64,000 nt of DNA from Winogradskyella sp. (GCF_003712105.1 NZ_RHLG01000003.1:62001-126000), one strand, 5' to 3'. Counted from the stretch's first letter, positions 15,647 through 25,131 are shown. Notes: generated from the sequence alone by a model not told the origin. Translations and numbers: made by a program.

Positions 15647-18133
15647 CTATTTTGGGTCTAAAATATTATCTATACGTTCTACCAAATCTCTGTAATGGTA
15701 TTTGGTTTCTAAATTAACTCCTGAATTTGCTGCAGACTTTAAACGTTGCTTAACTACATTCAGCTCACCACGTACCAAAGCACGCACATCCGATTGGTCT
15801 ACATTATAAAACTTACGAGAGAAACGTCTGTTCATGTCTTCAGTCATTAAATAGCCCATTCTGTCGACATATACACGTTGTAAGTTTCTACGATATACTG
15901 TAACATTTTGCCCTAATCGCGTTTCTGACAATAAGCCATTACGTAAATCACGTAACATCTCTAATGCAGAATAATTAGCACTATCTAAAGCGTTATAATC
16001 TATTAATCGCCCTAGGGTTTCAAAATCAAGTAAGCGATTCACTTGTCTGGCTTGTAAACCGCGTAATCGCTCTGTATACCCAGCATAATCGATATTATTT
16101 AAAATCGAAGCATCTACTAACCACGTTGGGCTTGCAAACGCATTTTTATGCAACCAAGCCATAGCTTCTTTCTGCTGTGCTTTTGGTACCATGCTGTACA
16201 CATCACCAGATTGCGATGGGTTTTTAGTGTCTTCGTAAACACCGCCAATATGCGTCACTACATGACCCACATAACGGTTCCAAACTCCTAATAATTCGCC
16301 ATACAATTCACCTAAATCATCATAATTATTTGTCTGATTGCTCGTCCAATCTGGTAAACTTTTAGCAACAATTTGAAGGTTTTTAAGTCCGTAATCACTG
16401 GCTTTCATACTGTTATTTCCAATATCTTCAGTTTGTGATCTTGGGTCGAAACGACTACTCTGCTTACCAAAACTATACACTGGATCACCAGCTTTAGATG
16501 TTACTAATTGGTCTAAAACTGTGCGCTCATCGTCTGCTGAATTCGCATTTGGATAATAACGATACCCGTAATCGATAGCATATTCATCATAAGGTCCTAA
16601 CTGACGTATAAAACGAATGTTCTGATCACCTGGTTGTGCGATATAATTGTAACGTGCATAATCCATAATTGTAGCAGCAATACCATTCTTTTGAGTAAAC
16701 GCTCCATCACGATAACTCTCAACATCGTAAGCATTACTTGCCGACATGTTGTGTGGCAATCCTAAAGTATGGCCAACCTCATGAGCAATTACCATTTTCA
16801 TCATCTCTCCTATTTCAGCTTCTGGTGTGTCTAATGTCCGTGCCGAAGGATTTGCAGCTCCAGTTTCTAACAAATAGCGGTTACGATACGAACGTAAATG
16901 GTTATGATACCAAATAATATCACTCTCAATAATTTCACCTGTACGTGGGTCAGATACACTTGGTCCAGTAGCATTACGTGTGGTGCTCGCTACATAACGT
17001 ATTACAGAATATCTAATGTCTTCTGGACTAAAATCTGGATCTTCTTCTTTAGTTGGTGGGTCTTTGGCAATAATGGCATTTTTAAAACCTGCAGCTTCAA
17101 ACGCTTTTTGCCACAACTCTACGCCTTCTTTCATGTACGACCTAAACTTCTCAGGAGTAGCAGGATCTAAATAATAGACAATAGGCTTTATCGGTTCTAC
17201 CAATTCGCCACGCTTGTAAGCTTCAATATCTTTTGGAACCAATCGCCAACGTCTGATGTAGGTTTTACGATCCGATTTTAATTTCTCACTACTATAATCG
17301 TATTTACTCAATGTAAACCAGCCCACACGCTCATCAAAATAACGTGGTTGCATTTTGTCTTTTGGTAACAGAATCATAGACTGATTCATTTGTATACTAA
17401 TCGTCTCATCACCTGTATTTACTGGTGGTTCAGAAGCATTATAGGTAAAGTCTTGAATCACTTCTATATTTTCTGGAAAACTTTTCACCGAATTAATAAA
17501 ACTTCGGTTTTTATCCAGATTTCTCACTTTATATTGTTTTCTGATAAACGATGGCATGCCACTTATGGCCTTTACATCGGTACCATAAAACGAACTTACA
17601 TCAATAACCACAGCTGAAGAATCTTTAGAAATCGCTTGAATATCAAAAGCATATAATGTGGGTTCGTAGTTATTATTCTGAACCGAAATATTTATCGGTA
17701 GACTATCATCTGCAACTGCGCTATACGATTTCTCTTTTATTAAAATCTTGTTCTTAAAACGTTCCCATCTTACCAATCGTGTATTGGTCTTCGTACCCGC
17801 ATTGACATAACCACCACCAAGACCTGATGGCAATTTTGCAAATCGACTAACCAACAACATATCTGTATCTAAGTAGTCGTTAGGAATTTCAAAAAAGTAC
17901 TTCTCTCCTACTAGATGTACTGTAAATAAACCATCATCACTTATGGCATCTTTAGTAATGACCTTGTCATAAGGTTTTATTTTACCTTTCTTTTTGGGTT
18001 CTGGTTTTGGTTTTTCTTGTTCGGTTTTTGCGTCTTTTTTACGCTTTCGCTTAGATTGCGCGTCGGCTAGATTGAAGTTTAATAGTAACGAAAAGCATAG
18101 TAGTACTAGAGTGAATTTCTTATTCAGTAGCAT
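15647..18133 (-). CDS. Secreted zinc-dependent metalloprotease (DUF4953/DUF5117/DUF5118 type)
   Basis: 828 residues with a signal peptide (MLLNKKFTLVLLCFSLLLNFNLADA) followed by a Lys-rich stretch (RKRKKDAKTEQEKPKPEPKKKGK). The zinc site is AHEVGHTLGLPHN: H451, E452, H455 and H461, the metzincin pattern HExxHxxGxxH. The N-terminal DUF5118/DUF5117 regions and the C-terminal DUF4953 match large Bacteroidota metalloproteases that act outside the cell or in the periplasm. It heads the minus-strand group, with a divergent promoter region of about 145 nt shared with the VOC gene. Confidence 0.92.
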   Translation of the reverse strand: MLLNKKFTLVLLCFSLLLNFNLADAQSKRKRKKDAKTEQEKPKPEPKKKGKIKPYDKVITKDAISDDGLFTVHLVGEKYFFEIPNDYLDTDMLLVSRFAKLPSGLGGGYVNAGTKTNTRLVRWERFKNKILIKEKSYSAVADDSLPINISVQNNNYEPTLYAFDIQAISKDSSAVVIDVSSFYGTDVKAISGMPSFIRKQYKVRNLDKNRSFINSVKSFPENIEVIQDFTYNASEPPVNTGDETISIQMNQSMILLPKDKMQPRYFDERVGWFTLSKYDYSSEKLKSDRKTYIRRWRLVPKDIEAYKRGELVEPIKPIVYYLDPATPEKFRSYMKEGVELWQKAFEAAGFKNAIIAKDPPTKEEDPDFSPEDIRYSVIRYVASTTRNATGPSVSDPRTGEIIESDIIWYHNHLRSYRNRYLLETGAANPSARTLDTPEAEIGEMMKMVIAHEVGHTLGLPHNMSASNAYDVESYRDGAFTQKNGIAATIMDYARYNYIAQPGDQNIRFIRQLGPYDEYAIDYGYRYYPNANSADDERTVLDQLVTSKAGDPVYSFGKQSSRFDPRSQTEDIGNNSMKASDYGLKNLQIVAKSLPDWTSNQTNNYDDLGELYGELLGVWNRYVGHVVTHIGGVYEDTKNPSQSGDVYSMVPKAQQKEAMAWLHKNAFASPTWLVDASILNNIDYAGYTERLRGLQARQVNRLLDFETLGRLIDYNALDSANYSALEMLRDLRNGLLSETRLGQNVTVYRRNLQRVYVDRMGYLMTEDMNRRFSRKFYNVDQSDVRALVRGELNVVKQRLKSAANSGVNLETKYHYRDLVERIDNILDPK

Positions 18134-18243
18134 TGAATTAAACGTATTTGGTAGTTAATTTTGGTAAAGATAATTAATCGGATTTTAGTTTTAATGTAAT
18201 TCTTAAAAGCTGTTAAAATGATACTATTTTGGTATTCCTGAAG

Positions 18244-18251
18244 TATCTTTG
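18244..18251 (+). promoter_or_regulatory. Putative -7 element (TATCTTTG) for the VOC operon
   Basis: TATCTTTG fits TAnnTTTG and lies 27 nt before the ATG at 18279, within the divergent region between the metalloprotease and the VOC gene. A TTTTGG at about 18227 is too near to be the ideal -33 element, so the assignment is tentative. Confidence 0.45.
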
Positions 18252-18278
18252 TAAAACTTCGATACCAACCAAAAATCT

Positions 18279-18746
18279 ATGATAAAAGGTCTTTTTGAAA
18301 CCCATTTATTTGTCGAAAATCTTGAACGTTCTATAGATTTCTATACCAATGTCCTTAAGCTAGAACAATACCTTTATGAAGAAGAGCGCCGTGCAGCGTT
18401 ATTCTGGATTGGCGAAAGGGGTAAAAACATGCTAGGCCTTTGGGAAAAGCCTAAAGAAGAAATAGATCTAAGACATTTTGCTTTTGAATGTGATTGGGAA
18501 TGGGTTTTGAATGATTCTGTGGATTTCCTTAAGTCTCATAATATTGGGTTTTGGAACTTTCTCGGTGATGACTCAGAACGTCCTATGGTCTTTGCTAACA
18601 TACCAGCAATAGCGATCTATTTTACGGATCCTGATGGACATTATTTAGAATTTATAGGAAAATTACCTGGTACATATCGCCCAGAAAAAGGAAGTTTGGT
18701 TGTATCGTATGAACAATGGCTCGAAATTGAAAAACAAGAACACTAA
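18279..18746 (+). CDS. VOC-superfamily (glyoxalase-like) protein
   Basis: 155 residues forming two beta-alpha-beta-beta-beta modules: FETHLFVENLERSIDFYTNVLKLEQ at the start and AIYFTDPDGHYLEFIGKLPG at the end. The metal-ligand positions look occupied (H9 region, E in YLEFIG, H in LRHFAFEC). Members include glyoxalase, dioxygenases and fosfomycin-resistance enzymes, and the substrate is not predictable here. The stop overlaps the DUF3817 start by 1 nt, so the two are coupled. Confidence 0.87.
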   Translation: MIKGLFETHLFVENLERSIDFYTNVLKLEQYLYEEERRAALFWIGERGKNMLGLWEKPKEEIDLRHFAFECDWEWVLNDSVDFLKSHNIGFWNFLGDDSERPMVFANIPAIAIYFTDPDGHYLEFIGKLPGTYRPEKGSLVVSYEQWLEIEKQEH

Positions 18747-19030
18747 TGATTACTTTTTTTAGAATTATTGCCTTTTTAGAAGGCTTGTCTTACCTCCTAT
18801 TATTATTTGTTGCTGTACCCATAAAATATCTTAATGGCGACCCACAATATGTAAAACTACTTGGTATGCCTCATGGCATATTATTTATTGGATATATAGT
18901 GCTGGCCATTTGGTTGAAACCAGATTTTAAATGGAATCAAAAAACTTTTTTAATTGTATTAGCGGCATCTGTAATTCCGTTTGGGACTTTTTATGTGGAA
19001 AAGAAATACCTAAAACCACATACAGCTTAA
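18746..19030 (+). CDS. DUF3817 membrane protein
   Basis: 94 residues with three hydrophobic helices and the DUF3817 features FFRIIAFLEGLSYLLLLFVAVPIKY and LLGMPHGILFIGYIVLAIWL. Family members are small inner-membrane proteins of unknown function, often near transporters. It starts inside the VOC stop codon and is followed by the MscS gene 37 nt later. Confidence 0.88.
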   Translation: MITFFRIIAFLEGLSYLLLLFVAVPIKYLNGDPQYVKLLGMPHGILFIGYIVLAIWLKPDFKWNQKTFLIVLAASVIPFGTFYVEKKYLKPHTA

Positions 19031-19067
19031 TATATATTTATTAGGTTTACATTGTATTTCTTACAGC

Positions 19068-20300
19068 ATGAAACATTATATCTACGATTTACTTATAGAG
19101 CAAGGCTTATCTGAAACTGCAGCTAAGTATTTAAACATGCTGGCATTGCTAATCGCCTTATTAATTGTAGCATTTGTTATTGACTTTATCACTAAGCGTT
19201 TGTTAAGGCGAATTTCTTCTGGAATCGCAAGGCGAACTAAGACTAATTTTGACGATATCTTAGTTGCTAATAAACTTCCTAGAAATGTTGCGCATATTAT
19301 TCCGCTATTAATACTTATTGAATTTGTACCACAAGTATTCTCTGATTTTGAGTTTGTCGAAGACATTATTGAGAAAACACTTAAAGTCATTGCCATACTG
19401 TTAACATTAAGTATTCTTAAGAGCTTTTTAATGGCAGTAAGAGATTACCTAAAAACCTTACCTCAATTTAAAGACAAGCCTGTGTATAGCTATATACAAG
19501 TCTTTATGATTTTTATGTGGCTTCTAGGTATATTCTCAATATTTGCGATAGTTACAGGTATTTCGTTCTTAGAGTTTTTTGCAGGAATTGGTACAGCCTC
19601 TGCAATAATCATTTTAGTATTTAGAGATAGTATCCTTGGTTTTGTAGCTAGCATTCAGGTTACGGTTAACGATATGGTGCGTATTGGTGACTGGATTACT
19701 TTTGATAAATACGGCGCTGATGGTGATGTTACTGAAATTACTTTAGCTACTGTTAAAGTGCAAAACTGGGACAAAACTATAACTACAATTCCAACTTATG
19801 CACTAATATCTGACTCGTTTAAGAACTGGCGAGGTATGTCTAATTCTGGCGGGCGACGCATAAAGCGTTCCATCATTATTAAAGCTTCAACGATTAAGTT
19901 TTTATCACCAGAAGATATTATAGAATTGAAAAAAGTTCAGATTCTAAAGGATTATTTACAAGATCGTTCGGCAGAAATACATACACATAACACTGAACAC
20001 ACCATTGATAAATCTCTATTAATCAATGGTAGAAACCTTACCAATTTTGGTGTGTTTAGAAAGTACCTTCAAATCTATATCGAAAATCATCAGGAAATCA
20101 ATAAGGATATGACCTTGATGGTACGCCAATTAGAACAGACTACACAAGGTATTCCACTAGAAATCTATGCATTTAGTAGAGATCAAGTATGGCAGAATTA
20201 CGAAAACATTATGGCCGATATTTTTGACCACGTATTCTCTGCGGTTAATTACTTTGACTTGGAGATATACGAATTCCCTGGAATTGTTGAGAACGTCTAA
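19068..20300 (+). CDS. MscS-family mechanosensitive channel
   Basis: 410 residues with four to five N-terminal helices and the MscS pore/beta-domain core: GIGTASAIIILVFRDSILGFVASIQVTVNDMVRIGDWITF, then GDVTEITLATVKVQNWDKTITTIPTYALISDSFKNWRGM. It resembles the longer YbdG/YnaI-like group with an extended C-terminal cytoplasmic region. It protects the cell during osmotic downshock by releasing solutes. The final 4 nt overlap the end of the convergent lipoprotein gene. Confidence 0.93.
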   Translation: MKHYIYDLLIEQGLSETAAKYLNMLALLIALLIVAFVIDFITKRLLRRISSGIARRTKTNFDDILVANKLPRNVAHIIPLLILIEFVPQVFSDFEFVEDIIEKTLKVIAILLTLSILKSFLMAVRDYLKTLPQFKDKPVYSYIQVFMIFMWLLGIFSIFAIVTGISFLEFFAGIGTASAIIILVFRDSILGFVASIQVTVNDMVRIGDWITFDKYGADGDVTEITLATVKVQNWDKTITTIPTYALISDSFKNWRGMSNSGGRRIKRSIIIKASTIKFLSPEDIIELKKVQILKDYLQDRSAEIHTHNTEHTIDKSLLINGRNLTNFGVFRKYLQIYIENHQEINKDMTLMVRQLEQTTQGIPLEIYAFSRDQVWQNYENIMADIFDHVFSAVNYFDLEIYEFPGIVENV

Positions 20301-21370
20301 TCGATTTTAAACGTTAACGTTTTATATTCTGAATTGTCGGTAGCTGTATGTTGCGTGACATCTCGATCGAATAAATGATTAAGATTATTACCTGCCAAAT
20401 CCTCCAATTTTGAATCTACACTGATGGTATACGTCTGGGATGTAAAGTCGTGCTTAGGTCGAAACTCTAGTGAAGTTTCATTGGTTTTCAATACAATTTC
20501 GCCAAGTACAATTGTTCCATTTTCATCTTTAATATTAAGAGTTTCCTTGACTAAAATGGCATCTAAAGGTTCTTTAAAATCAATAGTCAATACGGCATTA
20601 TTTACAGTAATTTCCCAGTTTTCAACGTGTGGTTTTAGAGCATCACGTTCCACAACATTAAATGTCTTGCTATAGGTTTTATCTAAAGATAATCCATCAG
20701 CATCTCGCCATGATTTATCAATATGGATGGTGTATGTATTATTCTTAAGTATTGGCAATCCAAGTGTTTTGTTAGGTATTAAATCTGTTTTAATACGTCC
20801 AGGATCTAGCCATAAGGTTAACATAGTGTGCTCTTTATTCCAAAGCTCGGTATTCAATTTTAAAAACACATCGACCTCCTTACCTGTTGTTTCATTAATA
20901 ACAGTAACATAATCCAGGGCATCACCAACTTCTTGCATTGGCTTTGAAAACTGTAAATACATCTTTAATAAGTTCTCCGGAACCGTATCTATTGATGGAA
21001 AAATGGCCGTGAGTTTAGGATTATTTTCGTCTGAATTTTTATCAATTATAAATTCAGCAATTTGGATAGTATCCTTAAACACTAGATATTTCTGCCCATT
21101 TGTAAATGGAATGACTGGTCTGAAAATATGACTATCGTTAGTTTTATAAATAGCTCCTAAAATAGGAGTGCTTTGATTAGTGTCTAATACAACTTTTATG
21201 TTTTCAGAATCAAGACCAGAATCCAAAGATAGTGCTACTGCTCTATCAGCTTCATAAATGATTTTAAATTCTGAAGCATCATTTCGACATGCCATAACGA
21301 CTAGAGCACAAAAAAAGACCAAGTACATCTTGATCTTTTTTTGATAGTTATATCTATGTATTACATCCAT
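20297..21370 (-). CDS. Lipoprotein with bacterial Ig-like repeats
   Basis: 357 residues. A lipoprotein signal (KKIKMYLVFFCALVVMAC) puts the lipidated Cys in VVMACRND. The mature part contains two or three SbsA/Big_5-like Ig modules (SIDTVPENLLKMYLQFSKPM ... VTVINETTGKEV; LDAILVKETLNIKDENGTIV ... LEDLAGNNL). It is presumably exposed on the outer membrane or in the periplasm. The start at 21370 overlaps the upstream gene by 10 nt; an alternative ATG at 21328 would give a shorter signal. A terminator-like hairpin lies within its first codons. It pairs with the upstream propeller gene. Confidence 0.72.
   Translation of the reverse strand: MDVIHRYNYQKKIKMYLVFFCALVVMACRNDASEFKIIYEADRAVALSLDSGLDSENIKVVLDTNQSTPILGAIYKTNDSHIFRPVIPFTNGQKYLVFKDTIQIAEFIIDKNSDENNPKLTAIFPSIDTVPENLLKMYLQFSKPMQEVGDALDYVTVINETTGKEVDVFLKLNTELWNKEHTMLTLWLDPGRIKTDLIPNKTLGLPILKNNTYTIHIDKSWRDADGLSLDKTYSKTFNVVERDALKPHVENWEITVNNAVLTIDFKEPLDAILVKETLNIKDENGTIVLGEIVLKTNETSLEFRPKHDFTSQTYTISVDSKLEDLAGNNLNHLFDRDVTQHTATDNSEYKTLTFKID
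21310..21342 (-). terminator. Terminator-like hairpin inside the lipoprotein signal sequence
   Basis: Two 14-nt arms (21310-21323 and 21329-21342) pair with a single G:T-type mismatch around a 5-nt loop. The minus-strand copy ends in seven T residues. It lies just after the stop of the propeller gene and within the first codons of the lipoprotein gene, so it could reduce downstream expression. Confidence 0.5.
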
Positions 21371-22488
21371 CTTTTAGGACGACTTCTTAATATTAAATCT
21401 CCTGACGATGTGCGTTGCATATACACTACTTTTTCAGCATCTAAATTGTCGAGCTGAAGAACATTAACCATTGGCAGATTATCATAAGCAACACCAGTTG
21501 CAACACCAAATTCAGTAACAGGTTCTGTCATTGTATCTTTAAAATCTGCAATAGTCTCATATTTAAAGCGCATAATTGGCCTGTTTGTATTAGACATAAA
21601 GAAGTATTGTTGTCCACCTTTTTCGAAAGAAATCATGTCTAAAGGCGAATTTCCGGCACCTAATTCAGCTACTGTTCTACCTTTAAGATGCTTACCACCT
21701 TTTATATCTTCCATCGGAAATAACACTAAAGGCGTACATGTGTAACTCGCCATTAAATAATCTTTTCCTTCAATTTTGATGACATCAAATGTCTTTATTG
21801 GCGCATGAGTTTCATATTTACCATGAGCTGCATGCCAGATTTCGAGTGATGCATAATCTTGATTCCCCTTAAATGGAAATGGAATACTTCTAAATGTTGA
21901 ACTGAATTCTTTATTAGATAATCCAGAAACCAAAACATTTCCATCATGATAGCGCAAGTCTGAAATAGCCCAAACACGTTGTGGTCTATTTCTGTGGTCT
22001 TTAGCGTCAACAGCAATAGCGTTTTCTAATTCAATTTTTGAAAAGCTAGCATCTGTTAATGACACATTTTCAAAACTTTCACCTTTTAATTTTAAAATAA
22101 CTGGTGTGCCGTCAGTAACATTTACAGAAAAATAAACAGCTTTTGATACTGGATTTACAGCCATATCTGTTATGCGTATATTATCTGTGGTTGTACCTAA
22201 TGATGCTGCGATTTTTTCATCAACCTCACCTATGCCGATACGCTCGGACGTAGCTACAGATGCATTATCCTTAGTATCTAATGCATAAATGGCAGCGTTT
22301 TTAGAATCGCCAATAAATAGAATACCTTCAGGGCCAAAGCTTAATGCGTTTATAGATGCAATGCCCGTGTTACCTTCAATAAAATTACTCGTTAAAATGT
22401 CGTTTGTAGATGGTGTGCTTTCTTTTGAAGCTACTAATACTACCAAAGCTGTGGCAATAAAAAAAATACCTAGCGTAATTCTTTTCAT
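21361..22488 (-). CDS. Secreted beta-propeller-like protein
   Basis: 375 residues with an N-terminal signal or anchor (MKRITLGIFFIATALVVLVAS). The body shows repeating blade-like strands (INALSFGPEGILFIGDSKNAAIYALD, IRITDMAVNPVSKAVYFSV, VWAISDLRYHDGNVLVSGL, LDMISFEKGGQQYFFMSN), consistent with an NHL/WD-like propeller. No catalytic motif is visible. Its last codons overlap the lipoprotein gene start, which suggests a secreted pair. The function is not known. Confidence 0.68.
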   Translation of the reverse strand: MKRITLGIFFIATALVVLVASKESTPSTNDILTSNFIEGNTGIASINALSFGPEGILFIGDSKNAAIYALDTKDNASVATSERIGIGEVDEKIAASLGTTTDNIRITDMAVNPVSKAVYFSVNVTDGTPVILKLKGESFENVSLTDASFSKIELENAIAVDAKDHRNRPQRVWAISDLRYHDGNVLVSGLSNKEFSSTFRSIPFPFKGNQDYASLEIWHAAHGKYETHAPIKTFDVIKIEGKDYLMASYTCTPLVLFPMEDIKGGKHLKGRTVAELGAGNSPLDMISFEKGGQQYFFMSNTNRPIMRFKYETIADFKDTMTEPVTEFGVATGVAYDNLPMVNVLQLDNLDAEKVVYMQRTSSGDLILRSRPKRWM

Positions 22489-22584
22489 TTTTAATAAATT
22501 TTAGTCAGATTTTGTTGCCTAAATTTACTTATTAAAACAGTCCACAACGATCTTAGGATTGCCAATTAACTCTAATTTAACAGC

Positions 22585-22986
22585 TTATAAATTGGTTTTA
22601 TTGTTGAGCCTATCGCTCACAAATTCTACTTCGGTCTTGCCATGTGGTGCAGGTTTACCATCTGGACCAAGATTAACCATCACCATATTGTCTACAGTTA
22701 AAATAGTTTCTCGTGTCATTTTATTGCGAGCTTCACACTTCATAGTTATAGATGATCTACCAAATTTTATAACCTCGATACCAATTTCAACAATATCGCC
22801 TTTACAAGCAGAAGCCATAAAGTTAATTTCGGACATATATTTAGTTACAATCTTTGAATTTTCTAACTGTATTATGGTGTATAAGGCCGCTTCTTCATCT
22901 ATCCAAGCTAATAATTGCCCTCCAAATAAGGTTCCGTTAGGGTTTAAATCTTCAGGTTTTACCCATTTTCGTGTATGAAATCTCAT
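22585..22986 (-). CDS. Acyl-CoA thioesterase (hotdog fold, YciA-like)
   Basis: 133 residues of the hotdog thioesterase family. The core LNPNGTLFGGQLLAWIDEEAALYTIIQLENSKIVTKYMSEINFMASACKGDIVEI is characteristic, with the catalytic-type Asn/Gly-Gly-Asp/Glu segment. It hydrolyses acyl-CoA in the cytosol, possibly to recycle CoA. The start overlaps the end of the DUF72 gene (ATGA), so the two are translationally coupled. Confidence 0.9.
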   Translation of the reverse strand: MRFHTRKWVKPEDLNPNGTLFGGQLLAWIDEEAALYTIIQLENSKIVTKYMSEINFMASACKGDIVEIGIEVIKFGRSSITMKCEARNKMTRETILTVDNMVMVNLGPDGKPAPHGKTEVEFVSDRLNNKTNL

Positions 22987-23879
22987 ATATAAATATGTTT
23001 ATTTTGAATATTAGTTTTGCCAGGAATATTTAAAGTTGTCCCTAATTCAGAATTCAATTGTTTTATAAAATATGCCGAAAGCAAAGGTGAATTTTTCTCT
23101 ATATTTTGGTGCACAAAAAAATTAATATGTTCTATACCAGCATTTTTCCAAATTTTTAATCGTTCTACCCAATCATCCAGTCTGTTATAATCACTTTTAT
23201 GATTTGCACTTACAAATCTTATAAATGCTCTTGAATTGGTAAGTCGCATATGCATAATGTCTCTACGACCGGCAGAATCTACAATGATATTAGAAATATT
23301 ATGCTTTTCAAGCAATTGATATAAATCCTCAGAAACCGATGGGTCATTGTACCAATTGGTATGCCTAAACTCAACAGCTAAAGGGATTTCATTTGGCCAA
23401 GATTCAACAAAATTAATCACTCTATCGAAATCTTTTGGAGCAAAATTAGAATTCATTTGCAAAAACACACAACCAAGTTTGTCTTTAAGATTGACTGCAC
23501 TGTACAAATAATTGTCAACTGCTGGTTTTACCTCTTGGTTTAAGCGCTTCCAATGGCTAATCTCTTGATAAAGTTTAGGAAAAAATCTAAAGTTATCAGG
23601 TGTTTTACCATGCCATTTTTCAAATTGTTCGGGTGGAAATATTCTATAAAATGTAGCATTAAGTTCGATGGCATTGAATTGCCTTGAATAATAGGTTAAT
23701 TCGTCTTTTGTTCCTCTAGGATAAAAGCCTTTCAAATCTGCTCTGTTCCATTTAGCACATCCAATGTACATTTTAAGCTTGTCAGATGTATTTTTTTTTA
23801 AAACTTCTAAAGTGTCTGGATGATCATTTGGTAAAGTAAAGTCAATATTTTCAGGGTTATCAACGCTCCCAAACTTCAT
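22983..23879 (-). CDS. DUF72 domain-containing protein
   Basis: 298 residues with the DUF72 TIM-barrel-like pattern: MYIGCAKWNRADLKGFYPRGTKDELTYYSRQFNAIELNATFYRIFPPEQFEKWHGKTPDNFRFFPKLYQEISHWKRL, FLQMNSNFAPKDFDRVINFVESWPNEIPLAVEFRHTNW, and VSANHKSDYNRLDDWVERLKIW. The family is widespread but has no proven activity. It is cytosolic and coupled to the thioesterase gene. The weak spot is the N-terminal ~20 residues, which may not all be native. Confidence 0.9.
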   Translation of the reverse strand: MKFGSVDNPENIDFTLPNDHPDTLEVLKKNTSDKLKMYIGCAKWNRADLKGFYPRGTKDELTYYSRQFNAIELNATFYRIFPPEQFEKWHGKTPDNFRFFPKLYQEISHWKRLNQEVKPAVDNYLYSAVNLKDKLGCVFLQMNSNFAPKDFDRVINFVESWPNEIPLAVEFRHTNWYNDPSVSEDLYQLLEKHNISNIIVDSAGRRDIMHMRLTNSRAFIRFVSANHKSDYNRLDDWVERLKIWKNAGIEHINFFVHQNIEKNSPLLSAYFIKQLNSELGTTLNIPGKTNIQNKHIYI

Positions 23880-24032
23880 ATGCTGTAATTTTTAGTAAAG
23901 ATACTAACTAGAATTGCTAAAGACTAATCTTTATACTTGTTAATAACACCGTTAACAACATAAAAGCAGCTTGTAAATTTTACTTGAGTATATGTTTAAA
24001 TTTAAATCCATATTCAATTAATCCCTATTAAT

Positions 24033-24446
24033 ATGGAACGCTCTACTAACCTACTCAACATTAGACCAGAAATTCCGTCAGCAAAGTTTTACGATTCAAT
24101 GACTAGTGATGAAGCTTTTCAGAATAGAACATTACGTCCTATTATTAAAATGCAGCATGACTTATTTATTGCAGTCTTTAGCAACTATATAAAGAAGCGT
24201 AAAAATGTATTTTACGATTTAACCTTGACCAAACAGCTTGCTTACATTGAGAATGCCATACATAAAGATATGAAGTTTAGAAACTCTCTAAAAGGTATGG
24301 TGATTGGTCAATTTACTGTCGAAGAATACGAAGAATACATAAAAAATTCGTCTGCACTTAATAAGCGTATGATGAATATTGTAAAAGAACGTTTGATAGA
24401 CAGCGTTCAAGTATTTATCAGACCGCAAATTCTACAAGCGATTTAA
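24033..24446 (+). CDS. Conserved flavobacterial protein of unknown function
   Basis: 137 residues, all-helical in appearance (FQNRTLRPIIKMQHDLFIAVFSNYIKKRKNVFYDLTLTKQLAYIENAIHKDMKFRNSLKGMVIGQFTVEEYEEYIKNSSALNKRMM). Similar proteins in flavobacteria are sometimes labelled glyoxalase, but none of the VOC strand pattern is visible, so I do not use that name. It is cytosolic, monocistronic, and placed just before the TetR gene without clear linkage. Confidence 0.75.
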   Translation: MERSTNLLNIRPEIPSAKFYDSMTSDEAFQNRTLRPIIKMQHDLFIAVFSNYIKKRKNVFYDLTLTKQLAYIENAIHKDMKFRNSLKGMVIGQFTVEEYEEYIKNSSALNKRMMNIVKERLIDSVQVFIRPQILQAI

Positions 24447-24502
24447 AGGGTTTTTAAAATTTATTAAAATCTTAACAGTTAGACTTAAATTTCTTTCATA
24501 AT

Positions 24503-24522
24503 TTTGAAACGTTCATTTCAAA
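24503..24522. promoter_or_regulatory. Putative TetR operator upstream of the TetR gene
   Basis: TTTGAAACGTTCATTTCAAA is a near palindrome that ends 4 nt before the TetR ATG. It matches the 25112-25131 site at 17 of 20 positions. Its position over the start supports autorepression. Confidence 0.7.
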
Positions 24523-24526
24523 TAAA

Positions 24527-25093
24527 ATGCCAAGAGTAGAAATATTTAATCGCGAAGACGTCCTTGAAAAAGCTGTAAAGTTATTTCATAATAAGGGCTA
24601 TAATGCTACATCTATGCAAGATTTAGTAGACGCAACAGGATTAAATAGATCTAGTATTTATAACTCGTTTGGAAGCAAAATGGAATTGTATCAACAAAGC
24701 CTAAGAGCATATAAAGCGCAAGCAAACAAATATGTGCAAAAGGTTTTGGTTCATAATTCGGACCCATTAGAAACTATTCGTAAAATTTTTGCTACTTCTC
24801 CAGATGATAAAGTAAATGGATGCCTTTTAGGAAACTGTACTACTGAGATGGCCAATCAGGATATAGATATTAAAAATTTCCTAACTAACAATTTAATTTC
24901 TATGCAAGACCTTTTTGTAGAACTAGTGGCAAGTGGTCAAGCTTCAGGATCAATTAATGGTAATAAAAGTGCTAAAGACTATGCGGCATATTTATTTACT
25001 GCTTTGCAAGGCATTCGCGTTACTGGAATATTATTAGATGAACAAAAAGATTTTGAAAGTATTGTAGATACTATGCTTTCAGTTTTAGAGTAA
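24527..25093 (+). CDS. TetR/AcrR-family transcriptional regulator
   Basis: 188 residues. The N-terminal helix-turn-helix is VLEKAVKLFHNKGYNATSMQDLVDATGLNRSSIYNSFGSKMELYQQSL; the helical C-terminal ligand domain (GCLLGNCTTEMANQDIDIKNFLTNNLISMQDLFVELVASGQ) resembles the TetR_C_16 / AcuR-like group. It is expected to repress itself and the SDR gene through two similar palindromes, one over its own start and one ahead of the SDR gene. The ligand is probably an aldehyde, ketone or quinone handled by the SDR (inference). Confidence 0.92.
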   Translation: MPRVEIFNREDVLEKAVKLFHNKGYNATSMQDLVDATGLNRSSIYNSFGSKMELYQQSLRAYKAQANKYVQKVLVHNSDPLETIRKIFATSPDDKVNGCLLGNCTTEMANQDIDIKNFLTNNLISMQDLFVELVASGQASGSINGNKSAKDYAAYLFTALQGIRVTGILLDEQKDFESIVDTMLSVLE

Positions 25094-25111
25094 TATATTT
25101 TTTTAACCTTT

Positions 25112-25131
25112 TTTGAAACGAACGTTTCAAA
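25112..25131. promoter_or_regulatory. Putative TetR operator upstream of the SDR gene
   Basis: TTTGAAACGAACGTTTCAAA is a perfect inverted repeat (9-bp arms, AA centre) 15 nt before the SDR ATG at 25146. It shares its half-sites with the operator in front of the TetR gene. Confidence 0.75.
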
